The notes under the pieces are model-generated. The model had not been told where the DNA came from. It searched no databases and worked only from the letters and a program-made list of their open reading frames with translations. A program made the translations under genes and the position numbers. Of a DNA stretch of 47,240 bases, positions 23,895 to 31,971 are shown piece by piece. Source of the stretch: Spirochaetales bacterium Spiro_02 (GTDB lineage Bacteria > Spirochaetota > Spirochaetia > Sphaerochaetales > Sphaerochaetaceae); NCBI GenBank assembly GCA_001604275.1, contig LVBD01000006.1, forward strand, positions 1 through 47,240, read 5' to 3'. Within the stretch, counting starts at the first letter, position 1. Every line of letters starts with the position of its first letter.

Positions 23895-24464
23895 ATGCGT
23901 CTTTTTTGCAGAAACCGCTTGCGTCATTTCGTCTTGTCAAGTCTCGCCGTCGCCCTCGTCTTCGTCTTGGGTTCCTGTTCGTTCGCGCAACCGGAAGGAG
24001 CCGCTGCCGGCAGACCGGCCGACTATCCCGATACATCGATGAAGAACGCGACATATGTTCTCGGACAACCGGAACGCAGACCGTTGAAAATTTCCGGCGA
24101 GACGATCGACATCTACCAGAAAGCGAAAGTCGCATATCTGCACAACATCACGTTCGAGCAACAGAACGACGATGGCTCGATGGTGCTGCGCGGGTCAGCC
24201 GACGATGCAAAGATCGACATGGACACGCACGATGTAGAGATATCGGGGCATGTTCTGCTGGACAAAGTCGACGAAGGTATGACGATTCGCTGCGAATCAC
24301 TGGTCTGGATCGATTCCCTGCAGCGAATCGAGACGGTAGGGGACGACTTGGTCACCGTTTCATACGGCGATGGCAACAGCCTTACCGGCAGAGGGTTCAC
24401 CGGCCAGCTGGACGAAGCTTTGTATGAATTCGCTGAAATCGAGAAAGGATATGTGTTGCCATGA
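23895..24464 (+). CDS. lptC: LptC-like LPS export protein, predicted lipoprotein
   Basis: A 189-residue protein with a lipoprotein signal (MRLFCRNRLRHF, hydrophobic core, LGSC lipobox) and a beta-rich LptC/OstA-type domain (ISGETIDIYQKAKVAYLHNITFEQQNDDGSMVLRGSADDAKID, DVEISGHVLL). Classical LptC has an uncleaved membrane anchor, and a lipid anchor seems to replace it here. It should take lipid from the LptB-driven extractor and pass it to LptA. The start at 23895 is set by the promoter geometry. It overlaps the next gene by ATGA, giving the order lptC-lptA-lptB. LptF/LptG are not in the window. Confidence 0.75.
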   Translation: MRLFCRNRLRHFVLSSLAVALVFVLGSCSFAQPEGAAAGRPADYPDTSMKNATYVLGQPERRPLKISGETIDIYQKAKVAYLHNITFEQQNDDGSMVLRGSADDAKIDMDTHDVEISGHVLLDKVDEGMTIRCESLVWIDSLQRIETVGDDLVTVSYGDGNSLTGRGFTGQLDEALYEFAEIEKGYVLP

Positions 24465-25600
24465 AATATTCCGGACGTACCAAGAATTGGATCTACATGA
24501 CGGCTTGCGTCGCAATCGCGCTGGTTCTGGTCTCCTGCGCATCCGAAGCGCCGTCAGCGGAGGCGCCGCTTCCACCTCCTCTCGAGACCAGCGGAATCGG
24601 AACCGAGGTTCCGGCGGCGGAACTGCCGCCTCCGGTTCCCGGCGAGACCGGTCTTTCTGCGGATGCCGCCAGCCAGCCGGTCGAACAGGTACCTCCGGCC
24701 GAAACCGCGCTGCCGGGCATGACGCAGGACGAATCGGAACCGGAAGTATCGTCCGACGCGCAAGTCGCGGTCGAGCCCATCGAAGTACAGCAGAATGAAA
24801 ACACGACAGACGTAGCGACGGCAGAGGCAGAAGTATCGGACCAGATGGAACTTCCGACGACATCCTCGGAGGAACCGGTCGTCCGGACAACAGCCGTCGA
24901 AACGGAGCAGGACGCTGCCGCGGAAGAACCGGAGGTCGAAGCGCCCGTGAGGGACGAGGAGGGAGCTCTGGAAGCGGAGGAAAACCTGCCGGAGCTTGAG
25001 GCGACGTTCCCGGCGCAGCAGGAACAGTCGGAACAGGAGGCGATTTCGTTTTCCGGAGGCTACACGAAGGTCAAGCTGCAACAGGGACGCGAAGTCATCA
25101 CGCTCTCTGGCGGAGCGACCGTTACCGTCGGAAGCATGACGCTCAAAGCCGACACGATCGAGATTTCCGGCAGCGACTATCGTTATGTGAGGACTTCCGG
25201 CGGGGTTTCCGTCGTAGATCCGGAACGAGGCATCGAACTGTCGACATCCAGTCTTTTCTATGACCGGGTCGACGAACTGATCATCGTGGACGGCTGGGTG
25301 GAAATCCAGGATCTGGAACATGAAGTCGTCGCCTCCGGTTCCTGGCTGGAATTCGCCGTCCAGGAAGGGACTCTCCGGCTCCAGATGATGGTCAGGCTGC
25401 TCAAGCATACCGACAAGGGCGCCATGATCTGTTCCGCGGAAGATGCATTCTATGATCGCGACGGGGAAACTCTTGCGTTGAGCGGCGGTGCATCGGTATA
25501 TTGGAACAAGGATCGCTATGAAGCCTCCATGATCACCGTAGACCTCAAGACGGATGAAATCGTCATGGACGGAGCGATCAAGGGGACGGTCCATGGATGA
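24461..25600 (+). CDS. lptA: LptA/OstA-like periplasmic lipoprotein with long acidic linker
   Basis: A 379-residue protein. A lipobox (VLVSC, Cys near residue 26) is followed by about 165 residues of low-complexity Glu/Pro/Ala/Val-rich sequence and then a C-terminal OstA/LptA domain (about 200-379). This domain has repeated beta strands such as EVITLSGGATVTVG, LKADTIEISG and LALSGGASVYW. Typical LptA is a free periplasmic protein of about 180 residues, so both the lipid anchor and the acidic tether are unusual. They could let the domain reach across the periplasm. It is coupled to lptC and overlaps the start of lptB by 8 bases. Confidence 0.75.
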   Translation: MKYSGRTKNWIYMTACVAIALVLVSCASEAPSAEAPLPPPLETSGIGTEVPAAELPPPVPGETGLSADAASQPVEQVPPAETALPGMTQDESEPEVSSDAQVAVEPIEVQQNENTTDVATAEAEVSDQMELPTTSSEEPVVRTTAVETEQDAAAEEPEVEAPVRDEEGALEAEENLPELEATFPAQQEQSEQEAISFSGGYTKVKLQQGREVITLSGGATVTVGSMTLKADTIEISGSDYRYVRTSGGVSVVDPERGIELSTSSLFYDRVDELIIVDGWVEIQDLEHEVVASGSWLEFAVQEGTLRLQMMVRLLKHTDKGAMICSAEDAFYDRDGETLALSGGASVYWNKDRYEASMITVDLKTDEIVMDGAIKGTVHG

Positions 25601-26330
25601 TTTCAGCACGCTGCGAATCGAGCATCTCGCGAAGGCCTATGGAAAGAAACAGGTAGTCAAGGACATATCGTTCTCCATGCGCAGCGGGCAGATCATCGGA
25701 CTTCTCGGACCGAACGGAGCCGGAAAGACTACGACGTTCTACATGATCGTCGGCTTTCTCAAGGTGAACGGAGGAAGGATATTCCTCGACGGCGAGGACA
25801 TCACGTCGTTGCCTATGTACCAACGTTCCAGAAAAGGCCTCTCCTATCTTCCTCAGGAACCGTCGATCTTCCGCAAGCTCAGCGTCGAGGACAATATCCG
25901 GCTGGTCGTGGAGACCCGGCAGGATCTCGACTCTCGAAAGAAGGACAGTCTGGTGGAACGTCTGCTGAAAGAATTCGGTATCGGGCAGCTGCGCAGGCAG
26001 AAGGGCTACACCCTTTCCGGAGGGGAACGCCGGCGTACGGAGATCGCTAGGGCGCTGGGCTGTTCGCCGAAATTCCTCCTGCTTGACGAGCCGTTCGCAG
26101 GAATCGATCCGAAGGCTGTGTACGAAATCAAGCAGATCATCAAGGCATTGGCGGAAAACGGAATCGGTATCCTGCTGACCGACCACAACGTCAGGGACAC
26201 GCTGGCCATCACCACATGCGCCCATATCATCAACGAGGGGACGATCCTTGTCTCCGGAGGGAAAGAGGAGCTCCTGGCCGATACCGTCGCTCGGGAAATC
26301 TATTTCGGCGAAGGCTTCGAGGAGGAGTGA
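25593..26330 (+). CDS. lptB: LPS export ABC transporter ATP-binding protein
   Basis: A 245-residue ABC ATPase with Walker A GPNGAGKTT, Q-loop YLPQEPSIFRKLSVEDN (an LptB hallmark), signature LSGGERRR, Walker B FLLLDEPFAGIDP and the switch His in LLTDHNVRDTL. It powers extraction of lipopolysaccharide from the inner membrane with LptF/LptG, which must be encoded elsewhere. The start at 25593 follows AGGGGA and lies within the end of the lptA-like gene. The stop overlaps the rpoN ATG. The lptB-rpoN-hpf order is the same as in many proteobacteria. Confidence 0.94.
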   Translation: MDDFSTLRIEHLAKAYGKKQVVKDISFSMRSGQIIGLLGPNGAGKTTTFYMIVGFLKVNGGRIFLDGEDITSLPMYQRSRKGLSYLPQEPSIFRKLSVEDNIRLVVETRQDLDSRKKDSLVERLLKEFGIGQLRRQKGYTLSGGERRRTEIARALGCSPKFLLLDEPFAGIDPKAVYEIKQIIKALAENGIGILLTDHNVRDTLAITTCAHIINEGTILVSGGKEELLADTVAREIYFGEGFEEE

Positions 26331-27805
26331 TGGAGATTTCCGCGGGCCTCAGCCTTTCGCAGAAACAGCAGCTGAAACTCAGTCCCCAGCTCATCCAGTC
26401 CTTCGAGCTGATGACGCTTCCCTTGCAGGAACTGCAGGCCCGCATCCAGACGGAGATCGAGACGAATCCGGCACTCGACATACCGGAAAGCAAAGAGATT
26501 TCCTTCGACGCATATGCCAATGCCCAGCTTCGGGCCGAGAACGCAGGAAAGGACGACGATTATAGCGATTCTTCCAGCTATGGCTCCGATGTATTCCATC
26601 CGGACACTCCTTCGGGACCTGTCTATTCACCCGTATCCGACTATGGCGCGGGCGGAGGGTACGACGAAGAGGCCTCAGACAGGCAACAGCAGTTCATCGA
26701 GGGAGCTCTATCGCGCGAGGAGACGCTGCAGGAACATCTGATGTGGCAGCTGGGATGTTCACGCATCACTGACGAAGAGCGACGGATCGGAGAGCTGGTC
26801 ATCAGCGGCCTCGATGAGAACGGCTTCCATCGCAAGGATCCCGCCACGCTGGTCAAGCAGGGAGAACAAGAAACGCTCAAACGGGTGCTCGCGCTGATCC
26901 AGACCTTCGATCCACCGGGGGTCTGCGCCAAGGATTTCCGGGAGTCGCTGATCATCCAGGCTCGCAACGACGGACTCGAGGGAAAGGATCTCGAGCGTTT
27001 CGCGACGCTCGTCGACGATTATCTGGAGCAGATGCGGGCAGGCAAGACGAAGGAGACCGCCAAGGCCCTCGGAATCAGCGAGGAAGAGCTGGATACGTTG
27101 TACCGGTATCTCAAGACGCTGACGCCCTACCCTGGACAGCTGTTCCGTTCCGGTCCCGATGAATTCGTGATACCGGATATTTCCGTCCATCAGGTAGATG
27201 GGGCGCTGCAGTTCAAGCTGAACGACGATTCGTTGCCGCCGCTGCGGATCAACACCGAATTCACGGAGCTCGGAGATGCGTTGCAGGAGCAGAAGACGGT
27301 GGAAGCGAAGGAGGCGGCCGCTTTCATCCAGCGTTCGATCAAGGATGCGATGAACCTGATCGGACAGGTGCAGCTTCGTAACCAGACACTCCGGAAAGTC
27401 GGTCTTGCGCTGGTAAAGTATCAGAAGGAGTTCTTCCTCTATGGCCCCCGCTATCTCAAGCCGTTGACGCTGAAAGTGATCGCGGACGAGGTCTCGCTGC
27501 ACGAAACGACGATCTCCCGCATTTCCCAGGCGAAGTGGATCGATACCGACTGGGGCATCTTTCCGATCAAGAATCTGTTCAGCAATGCGGTTTCCACGAC
27601 CGAGGGGAGCACGGAGGATCTGTCGAAAAACGCGGTCAAGGAAATTATTCGGGAGATCATCGGGGCCCATGAAGGACCGAAGGCGCTTTCCGACCAGAAG
27701 ATTTCCGACATGCTCAAGGAACGGGGCATTTCCGTGGCCCGCCGCACCGTCGCAAAATATCGAGGGGAGCTGAACATCGATTCGTCGTTCGTCCGCGGGG
27801 TGTGA
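26330..27805 (+). CDS. rpoN: RNA polymerase sigma-54 factor
   Basis: A 491-residue sigma-54. The N-terminal activator-interacting region is Gln/Leu-rich (QKQQLKLSPQLIQSFELMTLPLQEL), followed by an acidic region II, the core-binding domain, and a C-terminal DNA-binding part with the RpoN box ARRTVAKYR. It directs polymerase to -24/-12 promoters and needs an enhancer-binding ATPase, none of which is encoded here. GGAGGAG precedes the ATG, which overlaps the lptB stop. I found no convincing -24/-12 promoter in the window. Confidence 0.95.
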   Translation: MEISAGLSLSQKQQLKLSPQLIQSFELMTLPLQELQARIQTEIETNPALDIPESKEISFDAYANAQLRAENAGKDDDYSDSSSYGSDVFHPDTPSGPVYSPVSDYGAGGGYDEEASDRQQQFIEGALSREETLQEHLMWQLGCSRITDEERRIGELVISGLDENGFHRKDPATLVKQGEQETLKRVLALIQTFDPPGVCAKDFRESLIIQARNDGLEGKDLERFATLVDDYLEQMRAGKTKETAKALGISEEELDTLYRYLKTLTPYPGQLFRSGPDEFVIPDISVHQVDGALQFKLNDDSLPPLRINTEFTELGDALQEQKTVEAKEAAAFIQRSIKDAMNLIGQVQLRNQTLRKVGLALVKYQKEFFLYGPRYLKPLTLKVIADEVSLHETTISRISQAKWIDTDWGIFPIKNLFSNAVSTTEGSTEDLSKNAVKEIIREIIGAHEGPKALSDQKISDMLKERGISVARRTVAKYRGELNIDSSFVRGV

Positions 27806-27875
27806 GGGATATCGTCGTTTTCAACGATCGGCATGTCGCTGTGCGGCTCATCATATGCCTGTTCCATATTCATAT

Positions 27876-27904
27876 TTGACTTTCGCCGGAAGGGGTCTTA
27901 TCCT
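27876..27904 (+). promoter_or_regulatory. Promoter for hpf
   Basis: TTGACT (27876-27881) and TATCCT (27899-27904) are 17 bp apart, giving a leader of about 25 nt that contains GAGGAGG. This lets hpf be expressed separately from rpoN. Confidence 0.5.
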
Positions 27905-27934
27905 GTATATAGACCTTTTATACGAGGAGGACCT

Positions 27935-28231
27935 ATGAATCTAACAATCAGGGGTATCCGGTACAATCCGAGCGATGAAACGAAGGCGTTCCTGGATAAA
28001 AAACTCCAGAAGCTTCAGTTCGCCGAGGATTATCTGCATGACTTGGACATCGTCATCACACGTGAGACGGTCGGCCAGGGATTCCATCTTGATGCGAAGC
28101 TTCATTTCTCATGGGGAGCGGTCAAGATGGTAAGCTACGACTGCTATGAACTATATGAGGGCATCGAAATGCTCGCGGACAAGATAGAGGCGGCGGCCCG
28201 CAAGGAAAAGGGGAAGGTCATCGAACGATAA
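27935..28231 (+). CDS. hpf: Ribosome hibernation-promoting factor, short form
   Basis: A 98-residue HPF/RaiA-family protein that binds the 30S subunit and stops translation in slow growth. MNLTIRGIRYNPSDETKAFLDKKLQKLQF and the mid-protein VITRETVGQGFHLDAKLHF match the family. It lacks the C-terminal dimerisation domain of long HPF, so it is the short type. GAGGAGG lies 6 nt before the ATG at 27935. It has its own promoter and is followed by a strong terminator. Its place after rpoN is conserved in proteobacteria. Confidence 0.9.
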   Translation: MNLTIRGIRYNPSDETKAFLDKKLQKLQFAEDYLHDLDIVITRETVGQGFHLDAKLHFSWGAVKMVSYDCYELYEGIEMLADKIEAAARKEKGKVIER

Positions 28232-28262
28232 CGGATCAGACATCATGGTCATGTCCCTTGCG

Positions 28263-28295
28263 GATGTCCTGCTCGAAAGAGCGGGACATCTTTTT
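28263..28295 (+). terminator. Rho-independent terminator after hpf
   Basis: GATGTCCTGCTC (28263-28274) pairs with GAGCGGGACATC (28279-28290) around a GAAA tetraloop, followed by TTTTT at 28291-28295. It separates the lpt-rpoN-hpf unit from hprK. Confidence 0.9.
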
Positions 28296-28350
28296 ATTTG
28301 TTCTATGGATGCGGAGGAAATGAAATCCAGAGCTATTCGGCGCAAATTCA

Positions 28351-28408
28351 CTTTACAAGCGTAAAGTATCGAAAAAACATTCTCCAGAAAGTTGTGTTAT
28401 GCTATAGT
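28351..28408 (+). promoter_or_regulatory. hprK promoter region with small inverted repeat
   Basis: An extended -10, TG-C-TATAGT (28400-28408), predicts transcription from about 28415, right at the AAGGAG of hprK. No good -35 is seen. Upstream, CTTTAC (28351-28356) and GTAAAG (28361-28366) form a perfect 6-bp inverted repeat with a 4-bp centre at about -55, a possible activator or repressor site. Confidence 0.4.
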
Positions 28409-28427
28409 AGGTTCAAGGAGTCTTTCG

Positions 28428-29408
28428 ATGACCGAATTCACCGTACTCGATCTGCTGGATCTCGACCTGAAGGAGCATAACCATCTGCATCTGACATGCA
28501 TCGCCGGACGCAGCGGGCTGTCACGGAAGATACACAACAGCAAGATCAGCAGACCGGGCTTGCCGCTCAGCGGTTTCTTCGAGGAGTTCAGCAACGACAG
28601 CATCCAGGTGTTCGGGCGGGGGGAGCAACAATATCTGCTCAAGCTGGAGAACGAACACGATTATACGAACGTGGATCAGCTGTTCGGATACAAGATTCCC
28701 GCCTGCGTATTCAGCGACGGGGGAAAACCAAGCGAACGATTCATAGAGCGAGCCGAAGAATCGGGATGCGCCATCCTGCAGACCGACCTGCTTTCTTCCG
28801 ACTTCTCCAGACGGCTCTATCAGGTGCTGGACGAAGTGTTCGCACCCACGCAGACGATCCACGGCGTGCTTGTGGAAGTGTACGGCATCGGCGTGCTGAT
28901 CACCGGAGACAGCGGCGTCGGAAAAAGCGAGACAGCGCTGGAACTGATCGAGCGGGGGCATCGACTGATCAGCGACGACACCGTCAAGCTGAGGAATATC
29001 AGCGATACATACCTGATCGGATCGGGAGAAAACCCGTTGCTCGCCCACCATATGGAGATCAGGGGACTGGGAATCATCAACCTGGCGAATCTATTCGGAG
29101 TCGGATCGATCAGGGACAAGAAGCAGATACAGCTGGTGGTTCACCTCGACGAATGGGACTCGAACAAGAACTACGACCGCGTGGGGGAGAACCTGACAGA
29201 GACGATGCTCGGCATCACCGTGCCGAAAGTGGAAATTCCGGTGAAACCAGGACGTAACGTCCCGATCATCATCGAAACGGCGGCACGGAACGAACGACTG
29301 AAAATGCTCGGATACTACTCGGCGAAGGAATTCGACCAGAGCGTCCTGAAATGGCTGGAAAGCGAAACGGCCAGAAGCATGTACTATAGCAACGAGGAGA
29401 CCTTCTGA
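28428..29408 (+). CDS. hprK: HPr kinase/phosphorylase
   Basis: A 326-residue bifunctional enzyme that phosphorylates Ser46 of HPr with ATP and reverses the reaction. The C-terminal catalytic half has the P-loop GDSGVGKSE and the signature EIRGLGIINLANLFGVGSIRDKKQIQLVVHL. The N-terminal domain (about residues 1-130) is the family's regulatory domain. AAGGAG lies 7 nt before the ATG at 28428. It precedes ptsH by 3 bases, so kinase and substrate are co-expressed. Proteobacteria with this gene order use it in PTS-based control; the output here is unknown because no CcpA is in view. Confidence 0.95.
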   Translation: MTEFTVLDLLDLDLKEHNHLHLTCIAGRSGLSRKIHNSKISRPGLPLSGFFEEFSNDSIQVFGRGEQQYLLKLENEHDYTNVDQLFGYKIPACVFSDGGKPSERFIERAEESGCAILQTDLLSSDFSRRLYQVLDEVFAPTQTIHGVLVEVYGIGVLITGDSGVGKSETALELIERGHRLISDDTVKLRNISDTYLIGSGENPLLAHHMEIRGLGIINLANLFGVGSIRDKKQIQLVVHLDEWDSNKNYDRVGENLTETMLGITVPKVEIPVKPGRNVPIIIETAARNERLKMLGYYSAKEFDQSVLKWLESETARSMYYSNEETF

Positions 29409-29411
29409 ATC

Positions 29412-29675
29412 ATGGTTACACGGGAAGTCGAAGTCAGCAACCGAGCGGGAATCCATGCCAGACCGGCTGCGCTGATCGTCACTACGGCGAACAAATTCAA
29501 GAGCGACCTGTTCCTGGAAAAGGATACGATGAAGGTCAACGGGAAGTCCATCATGGGGATCATTACGCTGGGCGCGGCCTACAAGGCCCGCATCACCATC
29601 ATATGCGAAGGACCGGACGAGCAGGAAATGGCCGCAGCCATCGAGAGCCTGTTCGCCAACCGGTTCGAGACATAG
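29412..29675 (+). CDS. ptsH: Phosphocarrier protein HPr
   Basis: An 87-residue HPr with His15 in GIHARPA, the phosphate acceptor from PTS enzyme I, and Ser46 in GKSIMG, the target of HPr kinase. Both regulatory sites are intact, so it can serve sugar transport and catabolite signalling. It is directly downstream of hprK and 12 bases before lexA. No ptsI or sugar-specific EII gene is in the window. Confidence 0.95.
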   Translation: MVTREVEVSNRAGIHARPAALIVTTANKFKSDLFLEKDTMKVNGKSIMGIITLGAAYKARITIICEGPDEQEMAAAIESLFANRFET

Positions 29676-29687
29676 AGGAAACCAAGC

Positions 29688-30317
29688 ATGAAAGAATTGA
29701 CGGAGAGACAACGGGAGATCGCGACGTTCATCAGCGAATATCTGGAAGAGAACAGCTATGCCCCGTCCGTACGAGATATCGCGGAGCATTTCCAGATATC
29801 GGCGAAAGCCGCCCACGACCATGTGAAGGCGCTGGAACGCAAGCAGGTGATCAGGACAGCGGAAGGACTCTCCCGGTCGATGGAGGTCATCAGCCAGGAT
29901 TTCGCGCCAAACCGCGAGATGGTGGAGGTTCCGTTGCTCGGCGATATCGCCGCCGGAAGCCCTATCATGAGCGAGGAGAACTGGAACGGTTCGATCATGT
30001 TCCCCGCTGCGATGCTGAAAAATACGAAAGATATGTACTACGCCCTCCGGGTCAGGGGGGAAAGCATGATCGGCGTCGGCATCTACGACGGAGACCTGGC
30101 GATCATCCGACATTGCGCGTCAGCCGATCCGGGGGACATCGTCGTAGCCAGCGTCGGCGAAAACAGCGCCATCACCCTCAAACGCTTCTTCCTCAAGAAC
30201 AACATGGTCGAACTTCGGGCGGAAAACCCGGAGATCGGCCCGATCTTCACCAACGACTGTCAGGTGCACGGCAAGCTGTACATGATCGTCCGAAACTACG
30301 AGGAGAAGGCATGGTAG
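29688..30317 (+). CDS. lexA: LexA repressor
   Basis: A 209-residue SOS repressor. The N-terminal winged helix (LTERQREIATFISEYLEENSYAPSVRDIAEHFQIS) is followed by the S24 self-cleaving domain with the cleavage site Ala89-Gly90, Ser126 in GESMIGVGI and Lys164 in AITLKRF. It should be cleaved with RecA filaments after DNA damage. AGGAAA lies upstream of the ATG. It is embedded between ptsH and holA, so its expression is tied to carbon signalling genes unless an internal promoter exists. I could not identify its operator with confidence. Confidence 0.95.
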   Translation: MKELTERQREIATFISEYLEENSYAPSVRDIAEHFQISAKAAHDHVKALERKQVIRTAEGLSRSMEVISQDFAPNREMVEVPLLGDIAAGSPIMSEENWNGSIMFPAAMLKNTKDMYYALRVRGESMIGVGIYDGDLAIIRHCASADPGDIVVASVGENSAITLKRFFLKNNMVELRAENPEIGPIFTNDCQVHGKLYMIVRNYEEKAW

Positions 30318-31363
30318 CTCCCGTTTACCTCCTGCTCGGACCGGAGGCCGGGGACAAAGGCCAACGGATCAAGGACATCAGAGCGGAACTCCGGCAGCAG
30401 ATCGGAGGAGAACCCGAACTCCATCGGTTCTACCCTTTTGAAACGGAAAACGGGGAACTCTTTTCGGCGCTGGACAACAACTCGCTTTTCTCAGACCACC
30501 GATTGGTCATACTCAGCCAGGCGGAAGATCTTTCCGCCGCGTTGACGGCACAACTTGTCGAATACATCGGGCATCCTTCGTCGACCGCGACATTGCTGAT
30601 CGTCAGCAACGAAACCTCGGTATCCTCGAAGCTGATGTCGGCCGTTCCGAAGGCGCAGACCGAGATTTTCTGGGAGATGTTCGAGAACCGGAAGGCGGAC
30701 TGGGTCCGGACCTTTTTTCGCAAAGCCGGCATGATGATCGGCAACAACGCCGTCGACCTGCTGCTCGATCTGGTGGAGAACAACACCCAGGAGCTGAAGA
30801 ACACCTGTTCGCAGCTGATCATGTTCCTCCAGTCCGATCCGCAACGGCAGGACGGACAAGTAACGGAAGACGATGTCGACAGTTACATCTACCATAGCCG
30901 GCAGGAAAGCGTCTTCTCATTATTCGAACACATCGCGCGGGGAGAACTGGAACGATCGCTGGCTACGCTGCACGTACTGGCCAGAAGCGGACAAGGGGAA
31001 CCCGTTCCATTGATCGCCGGCCTGGTATGGCAGTTCAGGCGACTGATGTCCATCCAGATGCAGCGGAAGGAAGGGACGTCGTTCTCCGAAGCGCTGGCCG
31101 GTGCATCGGTGCTCGGACAGAAATCCCCGATCCGAAGGAAAAAGGATCAGGAACTCTATGCGAAAGCGTGCGACAGATATTCTCTGGACGACATCAGACG
31201 GATCATAGCACTGCTGAGCGACTACGATATCAGAACGAGAGAGATGGGAAGCGACATGCAGCAACCGCTGCTCGAGCACTGCCTGTATCTGATCATTGAA
31301 AAAAAGGGGATACGGACGACGATTCCCGTCGGAGCGAGTTTCTCAAGCCTCCGGATCCGCTGA
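30311..31363 (+). CDS. holA: DNA polymerase III, delta subunit
   Basis: A 350-residue clamp-loader subunit that opens the beta clamp. The YLLLGPEAGDKGQRIKDIR start, the middle segment KAGMMIGNNAVDLLLDLVENNTQELKNTCSQLIMF and the C-terminal collar region with GLVWQFRRLM match HolA. The ATG at 30311 follows AGGAGA and overlaps the lexA stop by 7 bases, so the two are translationally coupled. The gene is convergent with the HD-domain gene. Confidence 0.88.
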   Translation: MVAPVYLLLGPEAGDKGQRIKDIRAELRQQIGGEPELHRFYPFETENGELFSALDNNSLFSDHRLVILSQAEDLSAALTAQLVEYIGHPSSTATLLIVSNETSVSSKLMSAVPKAQTEIFWEMFENRKADWVRTFFRKAGMMIGNNAVDLLLDLVENNTQELKNTCSQLIMFLQSDPQRQDGQVTEDDVDSYIYHSRQESVFSLFEHIARGELERSLATLHVLARSGQGEPVPLIAGLVWQFRRLMSIQMQRKEGTSFSEALAGASVLGQKSPIRRKKDQELYAKACDRYSLDDIRRIIALLSDYDIRTREMGSDMQQPLLEHCLYLIIEKKGIRTTIPVGASFSSLRIR

Positions 31364-31378
31364 AACCATTGCGAGGCC

Positions 31379-31885
31379 TCAGATCAGAAAGTCGATCGCA
31401 CCGATGATCGTTTTCATGATCCTGTCGGCGATATGTCTTGAGATTTCCTCCGTTGCGCATAGCTTGTCGGCGACGCACACCACCCAGCCTTCCACGCAAG
31501 ACGGGGGAATCACGGTCAACGGGAACATATGCCTGAGGATGATGATCGACTCCTTTCTCGTGAGCCTGAAATCGGCTTTCGCATTCTTCCATGCGATGTA
31601 CGGATGCCGAAAACCGTGCCATCGATGCCATGGGGCCTTGTCGTGCCAATCATAGAGAAAATAGTCATGCAGCAACGCCCCGCGGACAAGGGAGGCATAA
31701 TCGACGCGAAAATGCAGGCGCTCGGCGATCCTGCAGCCGAGCCTGGCGACAGAGACGCTATGGTCGAATACGCTGATTCCTCCATGCTGGACGAAACAGT
31801 GCGTCCTGCGAAATCGAGGAACCTGGTTCAAACGTCGTATTTCCTCATGGATCAGGTAATCATGGAATGTGGACGGGATATCCAA
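31379..31885 (-). CDS. HD-domain phosphohydrolase-like protein
   Basis: A 168-residue protein with an HD-type metal site: His in HSVSVARLG, the HD pair in ALLHDYFLYDWH, and further His residues in HRWHGFRHP, with a later Asp in VCVADKLCA. The trio of Trp/His-rich segments resembles a family of small HD proteins common in Firmicutes and spirochaetes. The substrate is unknown; nucleotides are likely. The probable start is TTG at 31885 with AAGGAG about 10 nt upstream, because no in-frame ATG lies near the N-terminus. It has its own promoter just downstream of the uvrC stop. A short upstream frame, ATG with stop after five codons (MSFRS), lies in the leader. Confidence 0.75.
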   Translation of the reverse strand: MDIPSTFHDYLIHEEIRRLNQVPRFRRTHCFVQHGGISVFDHSVSVARLGCRIAERLHFRVDYASLVRGALLHDYFLYDWHDKAPWHRWHGFRHPYIAWKNAKADFRLTRKESIIILRHMFPLTVIPPSCVEGWVVCVADKLCATEEISRHIADRIMKTIIGAIDFLI

Positions 31886-31940
31886 TGGACGGCGACTCCT
31901 TCAGCTCCGGAACGACATGGCGCGACCGGACTTTCCGTCG

Positions 31941-31969
31941 ATTATAGTGCGATGCAACATATTGCGCAA
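31941..31969 (-). promoter_or_regulatory. Promoter for the HD-domain gene
   Basis: On the - strand TTGCGC (31964-31969) and a perfect TATAAT (31941-31946) are 17 bp apart, directly after the uvrC stop codon. The leader would be about 50 nt. Confidence 0.6.
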
Positions 31970-31971
31970 TC

